Source: Dipteronia dyeriana (lineage: Eukaryota > Streptophyta > Magnoliopsida > Sapindales > Sapindaceae). Taken from it: 64,000 nucleotides of DNA. The position numbers and the translations under genes were made by a program. Numbering within the stretch: position 1 is the stretch's first letter; the number at the start of each line of letters is the position of its first letter. The notes under the pieces were generated by a model. It worked only from the letters and a program-made list of their open reading frames with translations. It made no database searches and had not been told where the DNA came from. This document shows positions 1-13,421 of this stretch, in pieces. Location of the stretch: positions 15,443,096-15,507,095 of the forward strand of contig CM065298.1 in assembly GCA_032871835.1 (NCBI GenBank), written 5' to 3'.

Positions 1-1301
1 GTAACTGTCTTGCTCCACTACTTCCCTATCAAAAGTTTTGTGCCGATAAAACGATCAAATAAAGTCACAAATTCTATAGGATTGGGTCTTTTAGGTTAAA
101 AGCCAGGTCAAGCTAGACCCTACTTTCGGTGTGATTGATACAAACCTAATACATATACAACAATCTGACAATCTATCTTCAACGTACTTGGTGGTAACTG
201 GGATGTCAATGGGGTGGTTCTTGATGGGTACGTGCACCATTTCCCCATACCTTAACTCGCTTTTCACTCTAACTTCGTTCGATACGGGAATCTTATACGA
301 ACTATTACAATTACTAAATATGAGATATGAAACCCTTCTAAAGAAGAGTTAACCAATATCATTAAATAAACATTCAAATGCTTCTCACAACTCTGTTAAT
401 TATATATATATATATATATGCTAACTGCCAAAAACAACCGAGGAACGAATCAAAGGAGCACGTCCCCCCAATATACCATGGTGAAGCTGGAGTCGGGGCA
501 GATCCTCAGTCCGCCTAGCCTGATCCAACCCCCGATACAATCAAGATTGTCCCGGTACCTTGGCAACTGGGTCTAGCACAACTCCACTCAGTCCCGCATT
601 TTTTGACCTCTAGGAGGCATCGGGACATCTGGCACAGCCAAGGGCAGTCGCCATGACAGGGTGCTCTGCTCCCCAAAGCCGAACCTAAGCTGAGGCACTG
701 GAGCTCCCCAAATCCCTCAAGGAACGTGAAAGTGCCCTGAATAGTTGACAACAATCAAGAATCCCCGTCAAGTCACCAATAGACCCATGAAAGGTTGATG
801 CAAGCCATAACAGAGAAACCAGCTTGGATAGGGAGGAAGCCCATTAGATAACAGTGGGTAGGTGGCCATTAGTTGTTCCCAGTTGACAACGGAAATGCAA
901 GATAAGGAATCAACGGATCAAGTCGCGCCACACCAACCAGCACCAACGACCCGATGGCAATCCAACTCAGCCCTAGAAAATGTCAACCCCGATCATCACC
1001 AAAGAGGGAACCTGAGTTCCAACAGATAGAAAGGATGCAAAAAGCACCTAGGCAGAAAGAGGAAACCTTGGAAATAAGCGTCTGACAATGGTTATGTGGG
1101 AGACGTTGTCAATGTCCCCTAGCAGACCCCAATTGTGAAAACGACTCGTTTGGCAAACTCAAGTAGCCCCGACCAACCAAAATCCGGAAAAACGCCACAT
1201 AAATGCCTACGAGGCATCTACATAGGCATGAGGGCATACGTGGGGCCATCCCAACCGACCAAGGGGCATGTGCTGCCCATGCTCAAAATGGATGAACAGT
1301 G
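1..1301. other. non-coding stretch, possible decayed retroelement interior
   Basis: No credible gene is visible. From about 440 to 1300 the base composition is richer in G+C than the surrounding DNA and resembles the interior of an old LTR element, but I find no gag, protease, reverse transcriptase or integrase motif in any frame. The open frames here are short and overlap on both strands. A short AT dinucleotide run lies near 402-419. It ends where an LTR-like sequence starts (1302), which is the only reason to think of it as element interior. Confidence 0.35.
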
Positions 1302-2765
1302 TGTTGGGATTTATGACCCAAAGATGTAATTTGTAAATGTATTTATGAAATAAATAAAAAAGAAAAGTTCTATTCATTCTTATTGTGTTGTTTATTTTAT
1401 AACTTATGCATATATTTAACATTAAAGATTGATGGATGTAATCTCGAACTGTGTATATGAGTGTCATATACATATGGATACAGTAAGAGACGTGTAATCT
1501 AAATAATCCATAGATAGCAAATAAAGTTAGGTACTTTATTTGTGGTTAATCTATAGCTGCGGTCCATTCCGTAATGTACGGTGATTCTATCCTGAATCAT
1601 TCATATGAGATATGAGAATGGAGACACCTTGTATGATGTGATCATATAGGACTGAGTCATGATCTATATGAATCTCTCACCAAGATCCGTTTACCGATGA
1701 GATTCATATATATCAACTAATGATGGCTATATATGGGTGATCTTAATTCTGAGTGTCTTATCGACTCCTCCAGGTTAGATCGTGGTCTTTGATATACCAT
1801 GGGTGAGGTCAGATGCAGTTCCCGATCAATATGCTTCGTATGTTGGGATTACAGTTTGGCTTGTGGCTGAGAAGGTTTGTACACAATAGTGGAATCCACA
1901 CATTCTTATGAGAAGTAGGCGTTAGTTCCCTTAAGGGTTTATTCGGGGCTTGGACAATATGACCGCTCTCCTAATTTCGTGAGGAAATAGGATTTATTGT
2001 TCATTAGAGAATCAATGGTACTTAAAGGATATATGTAATTAGAGGGGTATAACGGACATTATGACCCCACTCTAATTATGAAATACTGTGGAGGATCACA
2101 CCATATGTAATAGCTATATCGAAGGACACCGAGTTGTATCGGTCTGTGTAAAAGCATCTGCAGTTGAGAGAGTGCAACTTCGGATTTTTAGTGGAATAAC
2201 ACCAGAGTTAATAATCAAGGAATATTAATTAAAGAGTTTAATTAATGATTTCGGGGATTATTGGAGCTCAAAATATTATGGGTCCATTAGGTCACTTACT
2301 AGCCTGATCGATTTAGGTAACAAGGGTCACGGTTAATTAATTTGATTGTCCAATTAATTGTGTTACGAAAGTGACACGTATTTATTCGGGAATTAATTAA
2401 ATAATCTCAATAATGGTTATTAAATAAATTAAATAATAAGATTATTTAATTATGTTATTAATCACTAAATAAATTGTGTTAGTTGATATTTGATACAATA
2501 AGATAATATGATTATTTTATTTTATTAAATATTTAAAATTGAATTTAAAATGTTTAAAGTCAAAATTAATTCTTAATTATTTTTAAACAAAAGATATGAG
2601 ATATTTTTTATTTGAAAGTTTTTGAAAATCAAATAAATATTTGATCAGTTTTTTTTTATTGAATAAAAAATATGTGATATATTTTATTTGAAAAAAACTG
2701 ATATCATCAATTTTTTAAATTTCAATATATATTATTATTATTGATAAAAACCGAATAAAAAATGT
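1302..2765 (+). repeat. LTR-like or solo-LTR-like sequence
   Basis: Begins TGTTGGGATTTATGACC, a start typical of plant LTRs, and runs as non-coding, AT-rich DNA with no reading frame. The right end is not defined by a visible CA end or target-site duplication, and no partner LTR was found in the window, so the end given is only where composition shifts to simple AT-rich sequence. It could be a solo LTR, one LTR of an element whose other parts lie upstream, or a non-autonomous element. Inference from sequence style only. Confidence 0.35.
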
Positions 2766-2879
2766 GGAAAATACTAAAAATGACCACAACTATTATGGAA
2801 AATTTGTTTTTAACCACATACGAAAATTTATTCGTTAATGTCTATTTTTTGAGAAATTACTTGAATGCCCTCATATAAA

Positions 2880-3140
2880 AACCATCCTCAAACACTTTCT
2901 CTCTCTTTCCTCTCCTTTTCTCTCTTTCTTTCTCCCCGATCTCTCTCTCACATCGGCGATGTGCTAGTGAACCGTTGCCGGCCTTCCGGCATCCTTGCGA
3001 AGGCAGACGAACTGTCGCAGACCTCCTCCTCTCTCTCACCGAATATCTATTTCTCTCTCCCCGCGCCTCTCTCTCTTCTTTCTCTATCTCTTTCACTCGC
3101 CTCTCTTTCTCTCTCCTCTCCTTTCTCTCTCACACGACGT
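2880..3140. repeat. CT-rich low-complexity tract
   Basis: Long runs of CTCTCTTTC-type pyrimidines, interrupted near 2955-3030 by a more GC-rich segment. Both strands are open for 60-90 codons, but the translated products are Ser/Leu or Arg/Glu strings expected from a CT repeat, so I do not call a protein. It resembles a CT-rich 5' leader, without a gene following. Confidence 0.6.
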
Positions 3141-3275
3141 TGACGGCTTGCCGGAGTGCTGTTGTATAGTCGCCTGAGCTTCATAACGGTCCAGCAACGC
3201 CGTCGAGCTCCCCCTCCGCCGGTGATGAGATATGCAGAAAAAAAAGGAAGAAAACAAAATACCTAGAAACCTAGA

Positions 3276-3525
3276 AGATTTCAAGTTTCAACATTTCAAT
3301 TTAGTCAAGATTTCAAGTTTTAACATTTCAATTTAGACAAGCCTTCAAGTTTCAAAATTTGAAAACGAAAAACTTAAAAACCCGGAATATTTCAAGTTTT
3401 AACATTTCAATTTCAGCAAGATTTCAAGTTTCAAAATTTCATGTTTTTAGACAAGATTTCAAGTTTCAAGATTTTAGTCTTGATTTCAAGTTTGGTTCCA
3501 GATTTTAGTTATGATTTCAAGTTTG
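3276..3525 (+). repeat. degenerate minisatellite, GATTTCAAGTTT unit
   Basis: The core GATTTCAAGTTT recurs about eight times with variants (TTTCAAGTTTTAACATTTC, ATTTCAAGTTTCAAAATTTC), spaced roughly 25-60 bases apart. Non-coding. The units are diverged, so the array is old. Confidence 0.7.
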
Positions 3526-4302
3526 CCTCCACTTTTTTTTTTTTTTAAATATAAATTCAGGAGTATTTTTATAATTTATGGACATACACTGAATTTTTTT
3601 AAAAAAAATTGACTATCAATGATTAAAATTTTAAAAGTAGTTATTAACGAAAGTTTAATGTTTCTCATTATTATTTTTGGTTTTCTCTCATAAAAGATCT
3701 GATTATTAAAAAAAAGTTGGTTTAAAAAATATATATGATATATTTGTGCAAACCAAAAACACACGCATGAGTTAGCAATTGGGAGTGTATGGAAAATCAA
3801 CACATTTTGGTTTTGACACAAAAAGACAAAAACACATTCTTTTTTGTAAGGTGTGTTGTGCATGAGTGCCGTGCAGAGTGAATCAAACGAAAGGAAAAAA
3901 AATATTATTAATATTTTTAATTAGAATCGTTCTAATTGGTTTTAACTTTGAGAAAGGAGTTTCTTTATTCACTTTTCTTCTACATTCTCCATTTAAGTTA
4001 GACCGTGATGTGTCCACACGTAGTTACCAATCTCGAGATATAGTGAGGAAGATCAATTGGTTTAGACAAGGAGCATTACAAGAAGTGGAGCCTCAAAACG
4101 TTGGCAAGGTTCTATTTTTCTTATTATCTATGTTGATTACAATTTTCTGTATATACATATATTTTATCATTGTAATAATTTTATATGTATTAGTTTCGAA
4201 AAAAAAAATTATGATCTCAAGTTCACTGGTCTCAGATCGTTTACGATATATATTAAAAAAATTTAAAAACTACTTCCGCTGCGTTACCGATGAACGGGTT
4301 CC
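3526..4302. other. intergenic, nothing recognised
   Basis: AT-rich DNA with homopolymer runs. A 148-codon frame at 3866-4312 encodes no recognisable domain and has low-complexity hydrophobic content (an Ile/Phe-rich stretch); I treat it as chance. Confidence 0.5.
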
Positions 4303-5050
4303 AACCCAGTGAAGATCTCCTAATGGTTATCCCCACCAAATGTGAGATCTCCCACCTACCTACTCGACCGTTAGGTTAACCCAAGGGCCCAACCGGAGCA
4401 ATCCCGACCCACAAAGGCATGTGTCGTAGTGTTTCCAAAGCAAAGGAGCAGTGAGGATCATGCCAGGATCCCCACAAAGGAGGATCTTCCCCACCAACCA
4501 CTTACTCGACACTCTATAAAGACCTCGACTTTGGAAGAGTTGATGGGCATTTTTGGACTTGTGACCTTTACTTTAAGGAGAAGAGAATACTCTGCTACTA
4601 TCGAACGATTGGTCTCCACTTTGAGACCTAAGAAGGTCTAATATTTGCTACTATAGAATGATAGGTCTTATACATAGAAGCCCCCTCCCTGTAGTAGATC
4701 GAAAAGATTTGTACCCCGCTTTCTCCTTTTTTCCACGAGTTGTAATCCAATCATTCTCACAGGAAATAATGCATCTTTTTCGTTCACATTTGAATTAACG
4801 TCTTATTAACGTAATATATAGCGTGTCGTGTGTCCCTGGTCACAACTGGTATCAACACCCTTGGGGACCGGTCCTAACAAACCACTGGTGTAGCTCGGTC
4901 CACCTGGGTCAATGCTCTTCGCTACCCTCACCCTCATGTTTCTACCCTGGCATCTCAACCGCATCAGAATCGTGACCTGACCACCTTAGTCCAGTCTAGG
5001 ACCCCTCTGACCGCAGAGCACCATTCCGTTCGGTCTAAGCGTTGTCTAGG
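4303..5050 (+). mobile_element. LTR-retrotransposon remnant: LTR 3' part plus primer-binding site
   Basis: A TATA-like CTCTATAAAGACC at about 4512 is followed about 330 bases later by TGGTATCAACACC at 4847-4859, whose first eight bases match the start of the usual plant initiator-methionine tRNA primer-binding site (TGGTATCAGAGC). This fits the end of a 5' LTR followed by element interior up to about 5050. No coding motif follows and no second LTR was found. The PBS match is short, so this is a moderate inference. Confidence 0.45.
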
Positions 5051-5099
5051 AAATCCTTGGCCGATTTTCAGGATAACAATATATATATACAAAAATGTT

Positions 5100-5262
5100 C
5101 AAGTTAGTGCGTCCTGATATATCTTTATAAGTTCGTTGGATGTGAACCATTAGATTTACATAATTTGACTCAAAGTGTATGCATTTGTCAAAGCTTCTCT
5201 ATAATCAACAGTCCAGATACGACGCACCAATATAAATTATATTGGTACGCACTGACCAGAAC
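5100..5262. mobile_element. possible small MITE
   Basis: The left side has AGTGCGTCCTGATATA and the right side, read on the minus strand, AGTGCGTACCAATATA, about 150 bases apart and flanked by AT dinucleotide runs. The inverted ends match imperfectly (13 of 16) and no target-site duplication can be read in the AT-rich flanks. Confidence 0.35.
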
Positions 5263-6170
5263 GATACTATATATATATATATATTATAGACGAAGGAGAA
5301 GAGGGGCCATAGGGGCAATGCCCCCAATGAAATTTCTTTTAATGTTTAATGTATATAATATAACAATATATAGTACACATACAATTAAAATCCATTTACC
5401 TTTCTCATTATGTTAATATATAGATATAATTACTTTATCAAATCCTTAAAAGTAGGCTTTAGTTAATTTTATTTTTACCATCACCCCAACCAATTTTTTA
5501 TTTATTTCTTACATCCCTAATAAAATTATATATATTTTTATTTCAATTAATTAATCTAAATTTGTTGTTTGTTATTATAAGTTAATTTTGCTTGATGATT
5601 ATAATGATAAATTTAAATTATAAGAAAAGTATGTGAATACTTGTTATTTGACTTTATCAATAATACAATGACATATTTGTTTTGTTTATTATTGTTAATT
5701 ATAGTGTATTGTTTTTACCATTACATTTATTATTTTGATAAAATGGTATATAATACATTTGTTATTTTAATGAAAAACAATTTGAATTTTTAATATTCAT
5801 TATTTTGTTAACTAAATAACCATTTTTTTTGGAACACCTTATTTACAAAACTAGAATAAAATAACACTTTTTACCGGAAATAAAAATACAAAAGAGGGCT
5901 AATGTAAACACCAAAAAAGTATAAATATAAAATCGGCTAATAAAATTCTAACTTAATCATTCATAAACATTATAACTATTATAGCCGATAATTTCAACTT
6001 CTTAATATTGTTTCATCAACATATATTATAACACCCAAAAGATCGGTATAAGAGAGTGAATAAAACATAAACCCAACCGTAAAACAAAATATGAGAAACT
6101 TAATAATTATTTTCATTGATCCCTCTATAACTAAAATCCTAGGATATAATAACAATAATTATATATATAT
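5263..6170. other. intergenic, nothing recognised
   Basis: AT-rich sequence with an AT dinucleotide run at about 5270-5284. No gene, RNA gene or repeat boundary recognised. Confidence 0.5.
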
Positions 6171-7152
6171 CGGGAGGGATCGGGGGACACAATTTTGACA
6201 CAATTTTTAACCATTGAATCTTTGAGATTTGGATGACTTAGATTTAATAAATTGATATAATTTTTTTTCAATCTCTTTTATCTATCATTAATTTCTTTTA
6301 TTTCTCTCCCATCTCTCATAGATTTACTTTCCTAATTAAAATATAAATATTTCCTCTTCAAATTTACATCTCTCTCCCTCTCTCTTAAGTTTTTTTTAAT
6401 TTCCTCTTCCATGTTAATTTTCTCTTCTCTTTCATGATATATAACTTATATATGTAAATCAGTCAAAAAAATGAAAGAAAAGAATCAAGAAAAATTGCTT
6501 ATACTACAACAAAAAGATTGCTTTCAAGCTTCGGCTAGAGATTAATTTGTATAAACAAAAAAAAGAGTTTAGATGAGATTAATAGATTGACGTACTGCGA
6601 GTAATGTTAGTCCGTAAAAGAGAAAAATAGAAGTTTTGATAAAATTTTACTGAAGAAAATTCAATCAACTAAAACATTGTTATTTATTTATTTATAATCT
6701 CAAAATGTTACACCGACTCATGGCTACTACAACATATTCCGAAGATCATAACTAAAACAAATAAATGTTAAAAAATATATAATTATAGACAAGAATTTAC
6801 AACTGGTTTTCCCTTGAGATAGGAAAAACATGTAGATTACTCTGACTGAAAGCATAAAAGTTGATGAATAAATTTTAAGGATATGTAAAATTTATTAAGC
6901 GAGTAATTATAGAAGAGAAAAAAAAAACGCAGGAGAGGGGGAGAGGAAAATATAATTTGGAATAGGAGATATTGATATATTTTAATTAGGAAAGTGAATA
7001 TAAAAAAGAAATCGATTTTGTAAAGAAAAAGAAATCAATGATAGATAATAGAGAAGGAAATAAATAAAAAATCAATTTATTAAATCTAAACCATCCAAAT
7101 TTCATAGATAGAAACCGTATAAAATTTTGTGTGTGTGCCCCGATCGCTCCCG
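6171..7152. mobile_element. non-autonomous DNA element with long terminal inverted repeats
   Basis: The left end CGGGAGGGATCGGGGGACAC and the right end (minus strand) CGGGAGCGATCGGGGCACAC begin arms that stay similar for roughly 200 bases: shared words include GATTTAATAAATTGAT, ATCTATCATT, TTTCCTAATTAAAATATA and a CTCTCTCCC-type block. Length about 980 bases with no coding frame. Such long arms are typical of Mutator-like elements, but the expected 9-bp duplication is not clean in the flanking AT repeats, so the superfamily is unassigned. Confidence 0.65.
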
Positions 7153-9475
7153 TACACTATGTATATATACACGGTAGCTGAACCCGTTAAATTGATATGA
7201 TATTGAAGAGAGTAAAGAAGATGATCGTAAGCAGGAGATTCAAGAATTGTACCATCTGGGGATATATGTTCAAATCCTCACAGGCCTCCAGAGACGGGTT
7301 GGTCTCCCCAACATACCAACTCTCTCTTTTCTTTCAAATTAACTAGTCCTCCAGAATCGGGGGACTCTGGGTGGGGCGGGAGAATCTCTCCTCATATTTA
7401 TTTGACCCATTGACATCCCTAGTACTAACAGAACCTAATTTTATCTATAACCTATTGAATCATGAGAGGCGAAGTCTGAAGTCCCGACCCATTTTTCTAT
7501 ATCCATTCATTCATAGCATAAACATTGAATTATATAACACACATATGATGCCTCTCCCGTACAAAGTGCATATTTTGTGAATTAAGGTAGGAGTTGTCCC
7601 TTTTGGGTACGTACCGAACACACTCTTTTTTATCATTAGGCTAGCTGTGTACATATATTGTTCATTAGCACAAATGATTCCATCAATCACTCCAAATTTC
7701 TCTATGTGCATATATAAAGTGGTACTGCATGGCGATTATGTTCCATATCACGATTCACGAATTGTAGTGTTTGTTGAAATTATGATTGACATTGAAACCC
7801 AACATAATTTGAATACTCGGCCTCTTCATATGTACGAATTCTTTCGTTAAAGTTGTTGAAGTTGAAGTCCTGCAATTAGCATAATGTGAGAAGCATGCAT
7901 ATGTGGTGAAGTTTGTGTGAAACTTTACAAATTTTTATAATAATTATGATAAATAGGATAAAAAAAGTTTAATAAGAGAAGGTTAGATAATAAAAAATAA
8001 CACAAAAGAACCGAGAGATTTAAGGAGAGAAATGTAATAATAATTCCTAAGTTTAATCGATATGAATGATTTGTAGATGCATACCAAATCTAAAATTCAC
8101 CGCAATTTTATAAAAGTTAGGATTCGAGATTCCACATGAATTTTGAAGTTATAAAATAATATCTAAAACTATTTGGAGTGAGAAATGGATATGATTTTTA
8201 TTTATATTTTTTTATGAGAGGGATTTCTTGAGATGATATTAATATTATTATTAATTTATTATGTCCATACAAGTTATTTTTCTTCCTTGTGAAATAGATC
8301 CTTATAAGTTGAGCCTGAGCCCAAGCTTATTGAAGTTGGGCTGATAATAGCCCAAAATGAAGAAATGGCCTGAAATGTTTATGATCCTGAAATCTCCTGG
8401 TCCTGGACCTACTATATTTTAGGTCCATGATTTATTTTGTCAATATAATGATTAATGGCCTTTTTTCCGTAATATATTACTATTATTTTTTTTGTTTCTT
8501 TGAACAATACTGTTTTCTCTTTTTACGATTACAAATCTGGGAGTTGAAGATTCCTTTTTTATTTTAATAATATAAAATTGGGAGTTAAGATAGAATGACA
8601 TCATTCGGATTTACAATTTCATGAATATAGGATACAAGAGGTTTATCACCGGATTGTTTTTATATAAATAATTCTTTGTTTGAGCCTTTAAAGAAAGAGT
8701 TTCCAGTGAAAATATAAAATGATCCTATATTTTTTAAAACATTTCACTGTTTTCTTAATTTTTTTTTGGATTTAACATCAAATGTTTTGATTGAACAAAA
8801 TATAATAATAATAATAATGATAATAATAATAATCAACAACAACAAAATCGACTATTTGGGCTGAGGCGAGTCAAAAGTGTTCGACCTATTCTTGACTCGT
8901 TTACTCGGGAGAGTCAAAATCTGACTCGATACCTGGTTTGAATTGCTCCAAACCCTCTCTAAACGGAGCAAGTACTCGTAGGTATAGGATGGGGTGGTTA
9001 ATTTTTGTTAGGAAATATGTTCTAAAACATAGAATTTCTATAATTAATCTTTATAATGTCCATAAAGTCATTTGTGTAAGGTCCGGGTTCCAAAAATTGT
9101 CCCAGCTCAAATCCAAGTTCTAAAGAATTGAACCTCCATTCGAAGAAGACAAAAATCCATACCTGGGTCGGGCACCCCCACATAGATTGAATCTTGATGA
9201 GTCGAAATTGTGTTTTTTGGCCGGGTCGAGAACTCAAGAGCTCAAAAGGAACCGTAAAAGTCTAGCCTTGTTGTGGGATTCCCCGTTGAATCATCTTTTC
9301 CACGGAGGCAAATCTTGGCCTGCTCCAAGCCTAACCCTAAACCTAAGTCAAAAGTAAACACGAGAGCTGATCATGCCCAAACCTAGATGACCCAACCCAA
9401 TAGCATTTTTGTAGAGACACCTAGCAGTGTGTTCTGTCCACCCAAACAGCTGTCTGTGCAAAACATACAAAAAGG
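7153..9475. other. intergenic, nothing recognised
   Basis: No gene found. The short open frames (up to about 70 codons) have no recognisable domain. It contains an ATA microsatellite at 8800-8833 and a somewhat GC-richer stretch at 8840-9470 without coding motifs. Confidence 0.5.
8800..8833. repeat. (TAA)n microsatellite
   Basis: About eleven TAA units with one TGA interruption. Confidence 0.85.
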
Positions 9476-10550
9476 GCCTGCTTGGTACCTGGTTGGACTA
9501 ATTTCAATTTCAATCCAATCCTATGTTTTAGGCTTCTCTCGACTGTGTTATCTAATCCGATAAGGTCCGTTTTGAATGATTTAGTCCTACAAAATGCAGG
9601 ATTACTACTGACACCACCAAATTGCTGGACTATTTTTAGTTTCAGTTTTTATTCGAAAAATTTAGTAAATAAATTTAAATTTATTTAAAATCAATAATAA
9701 CATAAAATAAAAAGGTTATAAATTTCCACAGTCCAAATTTTAGATGGACGGTGGAGATCTATTACTATAAAAGAATTAATTTTAAAAAATAGTTAAAAAA
9801 GAAAGAGAAGAAGGTGGAGATGCAGATCATCCATGGGTATCTCCACCTTGATAGAAATCGATCGATCTCCGCGACAAACAACAACTCATACCAATTTACC
9901 CAAAAATAAAATAAAATAAAATAAATAAATACATCTGAAAATGAAGTAGCAGAGCATGGAAACAACTTAAACAAGGATCATTTTTTTTTTTAAAAAAAAA
10001 GACAACTGAAGTAAGGAGGAGGTTGAGGACTTGAGGTCCTTGGCAGATGGGATCGAACTCCACTATTGAATCAAAATGATGGATGGTTTTAGCAACCAAG
10101 TAGGAACCTAGAAGCACAAAGATCAACCAATCAAGCAATGAAGGTTGTCTTGATCTGGAGATTTGACTTTAAAAAGTGAATACAGTAATAAAGAGATAGA
10201 GAAAGGACATTCACATACCACTTGGAACGACAGATCTTGAAAGGAAACCATATGATAATATCACATCGACCTGGATCCGCTGGATCTCCATTGATGAAGA
10301 TGATCATTTTGGAATAAGGATTTTCTAATTAAATTTGTATTATTATTTTTTTGAAATAATATTTTTCATTAAAAAACTATTATATTAGTCCAAGTTTCAC
10401 AAAACAAACTCAGAGTACTGATCCAAGCCAGTTTAGTGACATGTTACTCTAAATGCGGTATAATATTAATCTAATCCAATTCAATTTTCATCTTAATCTA
10501 ATCCAATATCATAAAAAAGTTCAATCCGATCTCACGCATAAAACGGGACC
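9476..10550. other. intergenic, possibly an older element split by the next one
   Basis: No gene. The left edge AGGGCCTGCTTGGTACC and the right edge (minus strand) GGTCCCGTTTTATGCG look like weak inverted ends, and AATC-rich words (AATCCAATTCAA, AATTTCAATTTC) recur on both sides, so an old MITE is possible. The evidence is too weak to give it boundaries. Confidence 0.3.
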
Positions 10551-12959
10551 TAAGGGTGCGTTTGGAGCGGACATGGGACAGGACAAGGTGGGACGGGACA
10601 GGACGGAACATGACAGGACAGACTGTTCTATATTGTGTTTGATAGGTCTAGGACAGAACTGTTCACTGTACTGTTGTATGTTTGGTATGACTGGGACATG
10701 ACGAGACAAGAGGTTCAAATGACGAGAGTGCCCTTCTTGTCCTATCCAATGCTTGTTACCACATAATAGTGATAAATATTTATATATATCATATTTGGGA
10801 CGGGACAAGACAAGTCAATATTTATTTTATTTTATTAAAAAAATACTTTTATATATCATATTTCATAAAAATAATAATATTGTAATTAAAAAATAGTTTA
10901 ATTAATAATTTTTTAAAAGACATGTGATTTTTTTTTCAAACAATAATAATATTATTATGGTCATTTCCTCATTTTTTTGAATAATGAATTCAATTAATAA
11001 TATTATTTCCTCAATTTTTTTAAATAGAATTATTATTCAATAATTCTTATTGGGATGTTTCTATCCAAACAAAACTTATTTTTAAAATGGTTCAAAAACA
11101 TAACTTAATCCTCTTTATTTGATCATTGAATTTGCTCATAATTTCTTTTTCTTTTTCTTATTTGGCTTACTAAATAGAGAGTGAAGACTTGAATTTGAGG
11201 AAGAATAGCACTTACGATTAACATAATCTGTTATATATTGTGTTTGGTAGGTCTAATGAAGTCTGGACAAAACGTATATGGTCCAATTCACATTAGAAGA
11301 TCATTTTGACTTCTCCCAAATTAACAATTTCAGCCATGATCGATGAAGAAAATTGAAATAAAGTCGAAAACAATTCAAAATTCAAGCTTTATTGAGCTTT
11401 ACAATGCCTTTTATCTCACAAACATATACTTACAAGTCAAAAACCTTTCTACCATCCACGAGCAAAGAAAATCGTATTCTACATAAATGTTTCTACAATC
11501 GCAACATGTATTTGATGGAGTTGAAGAATCCCTTCAAAGCCTTGACATAATCATGCTACACACATTAATTATTCTCTCAAACAACATAATCCTAATAACA
11601 ACTACATAGTCTAAATCAAAAATAAATATTATTAACATTTACACACCTCACAACTTAAGCTTCAATGAATGAGAAACTTTTAACTTAAATAAGTAAATAT
11701 TATTAACACTTACACACCAAACTTGTAGTCCCCATTAGCCACCATAGCCAAAAACAACTGCTTGCCCAATGCAGCACCAGGCAACACCATTTTGGTTGCT
11801 ATTCTCACTCTTCTCCACCACATCCACACTCATCTCCATGTCCTTGACCATATACTCAGCAAACCCACCCGGTCTGAAGTCCTTGTCTATCATTCGCTCA
11901 CCGAAAAGTTTCGAAAAGCAGTACTGTGAAAGCTTAACACAACCATTGTAAATGGGATTAAATAGTGAGAACATAACAAATTTACATTTGCAGCAATGAA
12001 TTGGAATAAAATAACACCCAACTACTTATTGATTAATCAGCATGTATGTCAATAAAGCATTTATGTAAATTGTCTTGCAGAAGAAACATTAGAGTAGATG
12101 TTATAATTAATTAAATAAAGCATATGATCATTCTAGTTTGTTATCTCAATAAAGCATCTAAATTGCTACTGGCTTGTTATCGCTACATATCAAAATTTGC
12201 CACAATAAGGACTCTTATTTTCATTGCAGATGAAGCAAGTAGTCAGACAGAAACAAAAAACACCTAAAGCCACACCTCAGACAAACAAAAAACATATCAG
12301 AACAATCCACACATCAAAACACGAATCAATCTAGACCGAATCAATCCACACCTCACACAGAAACAAAAACACCCAAAGTCACCGAAACATATCATAACAG
12401 GAAAACCAAAAACGACACCAGACCAGTCCCGACAAACTCAACATCGAAAATCTGATTATTATAAACGAATTGAAGCGAAAGGAACTACAACAAACTCGAC
12501 ATCAGACAAGTCCCGAACTCTAAAGCACAACTAATACAAAATCGACATACACGATAAAGCACAACTCGATACCAGACCAGTCCAAACTCAGCAAACAACA
12601 CTAAAGCACAACTAATACAGAATCTACATACACAATAAACCAGTCAATTCATATACAAGCACCCAATATACCAGCCAAAATCAACATACCCAAATGACAA
12701 AACCTGAAAAAAGCAAAATAATCACCAAAAACGTATAATTCACAATATTAACTGAAAACATTAGGCTTTACTAATCATGGATTTGTAAAGTAAAAATCAC
12801 AATATTAACTGAAAATGATAATCAAATGGAAGAGAATATTACCGAGTAACCCACTGAAGATAATGAGAGGTGTGAGAGAAACTGATTTCGGTCGAACGGC
12901 GGCAGCGGCGGCGACTGAACTGGAGAAGTGAATCGAGTTGAGAGGTGAGAAATGGTAGG

Positions 12960-13245
12960 TGCCGATGGCTGTTCTTGTGTGAACAGAGGATGCGTGACCC
13001 TGCCGACGGTGGCTTCGCGTGACCCAGACGATGGTGGCTTCGCGAGACCCAGACGACGGCGACTTTGCGTAACCTTGATGACGGCGACTTCACTTGACGC
13101 CGACGAAGATAGATCTAAGAGACAGACCAAAGCGGTCGATGGCTGTCTTTGTGTGAAGAGAGGATGCGTGACCTCGACGACGGCGAGTTCTCATGACCCC
13201 GACGACGGTGAGCTCGAGCAACACCGACGATGGATCTACGGCCGG
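12960..13245 (+). repeat. GC-rich degenerate repeat inside the Harbinger-like element
   Basis: Short units around CGACGACGGTGGCTTCG recur about eight times, arranged as two larger blocks: GATGGCTGT and GAGGATGCGTGACC occur at about 12965-13000 and again at 13137-13173. Both strands stay open for 65-110 codons; the plus frame at 12952-13287 reads with repeated Asp-Pro-Asp-Asp-Gly. It is far richer in G+C than the rest of the window. It might be captured coding or leader DNA, but no protein is recognised. Confidence 0.55.
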
Positions 13246-13389
13246 CGTGAGAGAGAGACGAGCGGGAGAGAGAGACGCGCGGTCTGATGAGGGTTTGAGA
13301 GAGACAACACAAGCGACCAAATAGAGTATTTTTTTATATAGTTGATAGTTTTGTAAATTTAAAAACATTTGAGGGTAAAGTTGTCTTTT

Positions 13390-13421
13390 CCAGACTTGTC
13401 CCATGCATGGGACAAGTCTGG
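13390..13421. repeat. perfect 32-bp palindrome
   Basis: CCAGACTTGTCCCATG is followed directly by its exact reverse complement, with no loop. It lies just inside the right subterminal array of the Harbinger-like element and shares the TGTCCCA word with that array. Confidence 0.9.

Noticed and set aside
2857..3177. overlapping open frames on both strands
   Set aside because: Translations of a CT-rich repeat (Ser/Leu or Arg/Glu strings) with no domain.
3866..4312. 148-codon plus frame
   Set aside because: AT-rich chance frame; no recognisable domain, promoter or splice context.
7221..7320. tRNA-like or SINE-like words (TGTTCAAATCCTC B-box look-alike)
   Set aside because: No convincing A box at the right distance, no cloverleaf and no flanking duplication.
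9320..9345. telomere-like CCTAACCCTAAACC
   Set aside because: Less than three units; a telo-box-like word by chance, not an interstitial telomere.
11735..11974. 79-codon minus frame inside the Harbinger-like element
   Set aside because: Does not match a transposase or Myb-like protein that I can recognise; kept only as a note.
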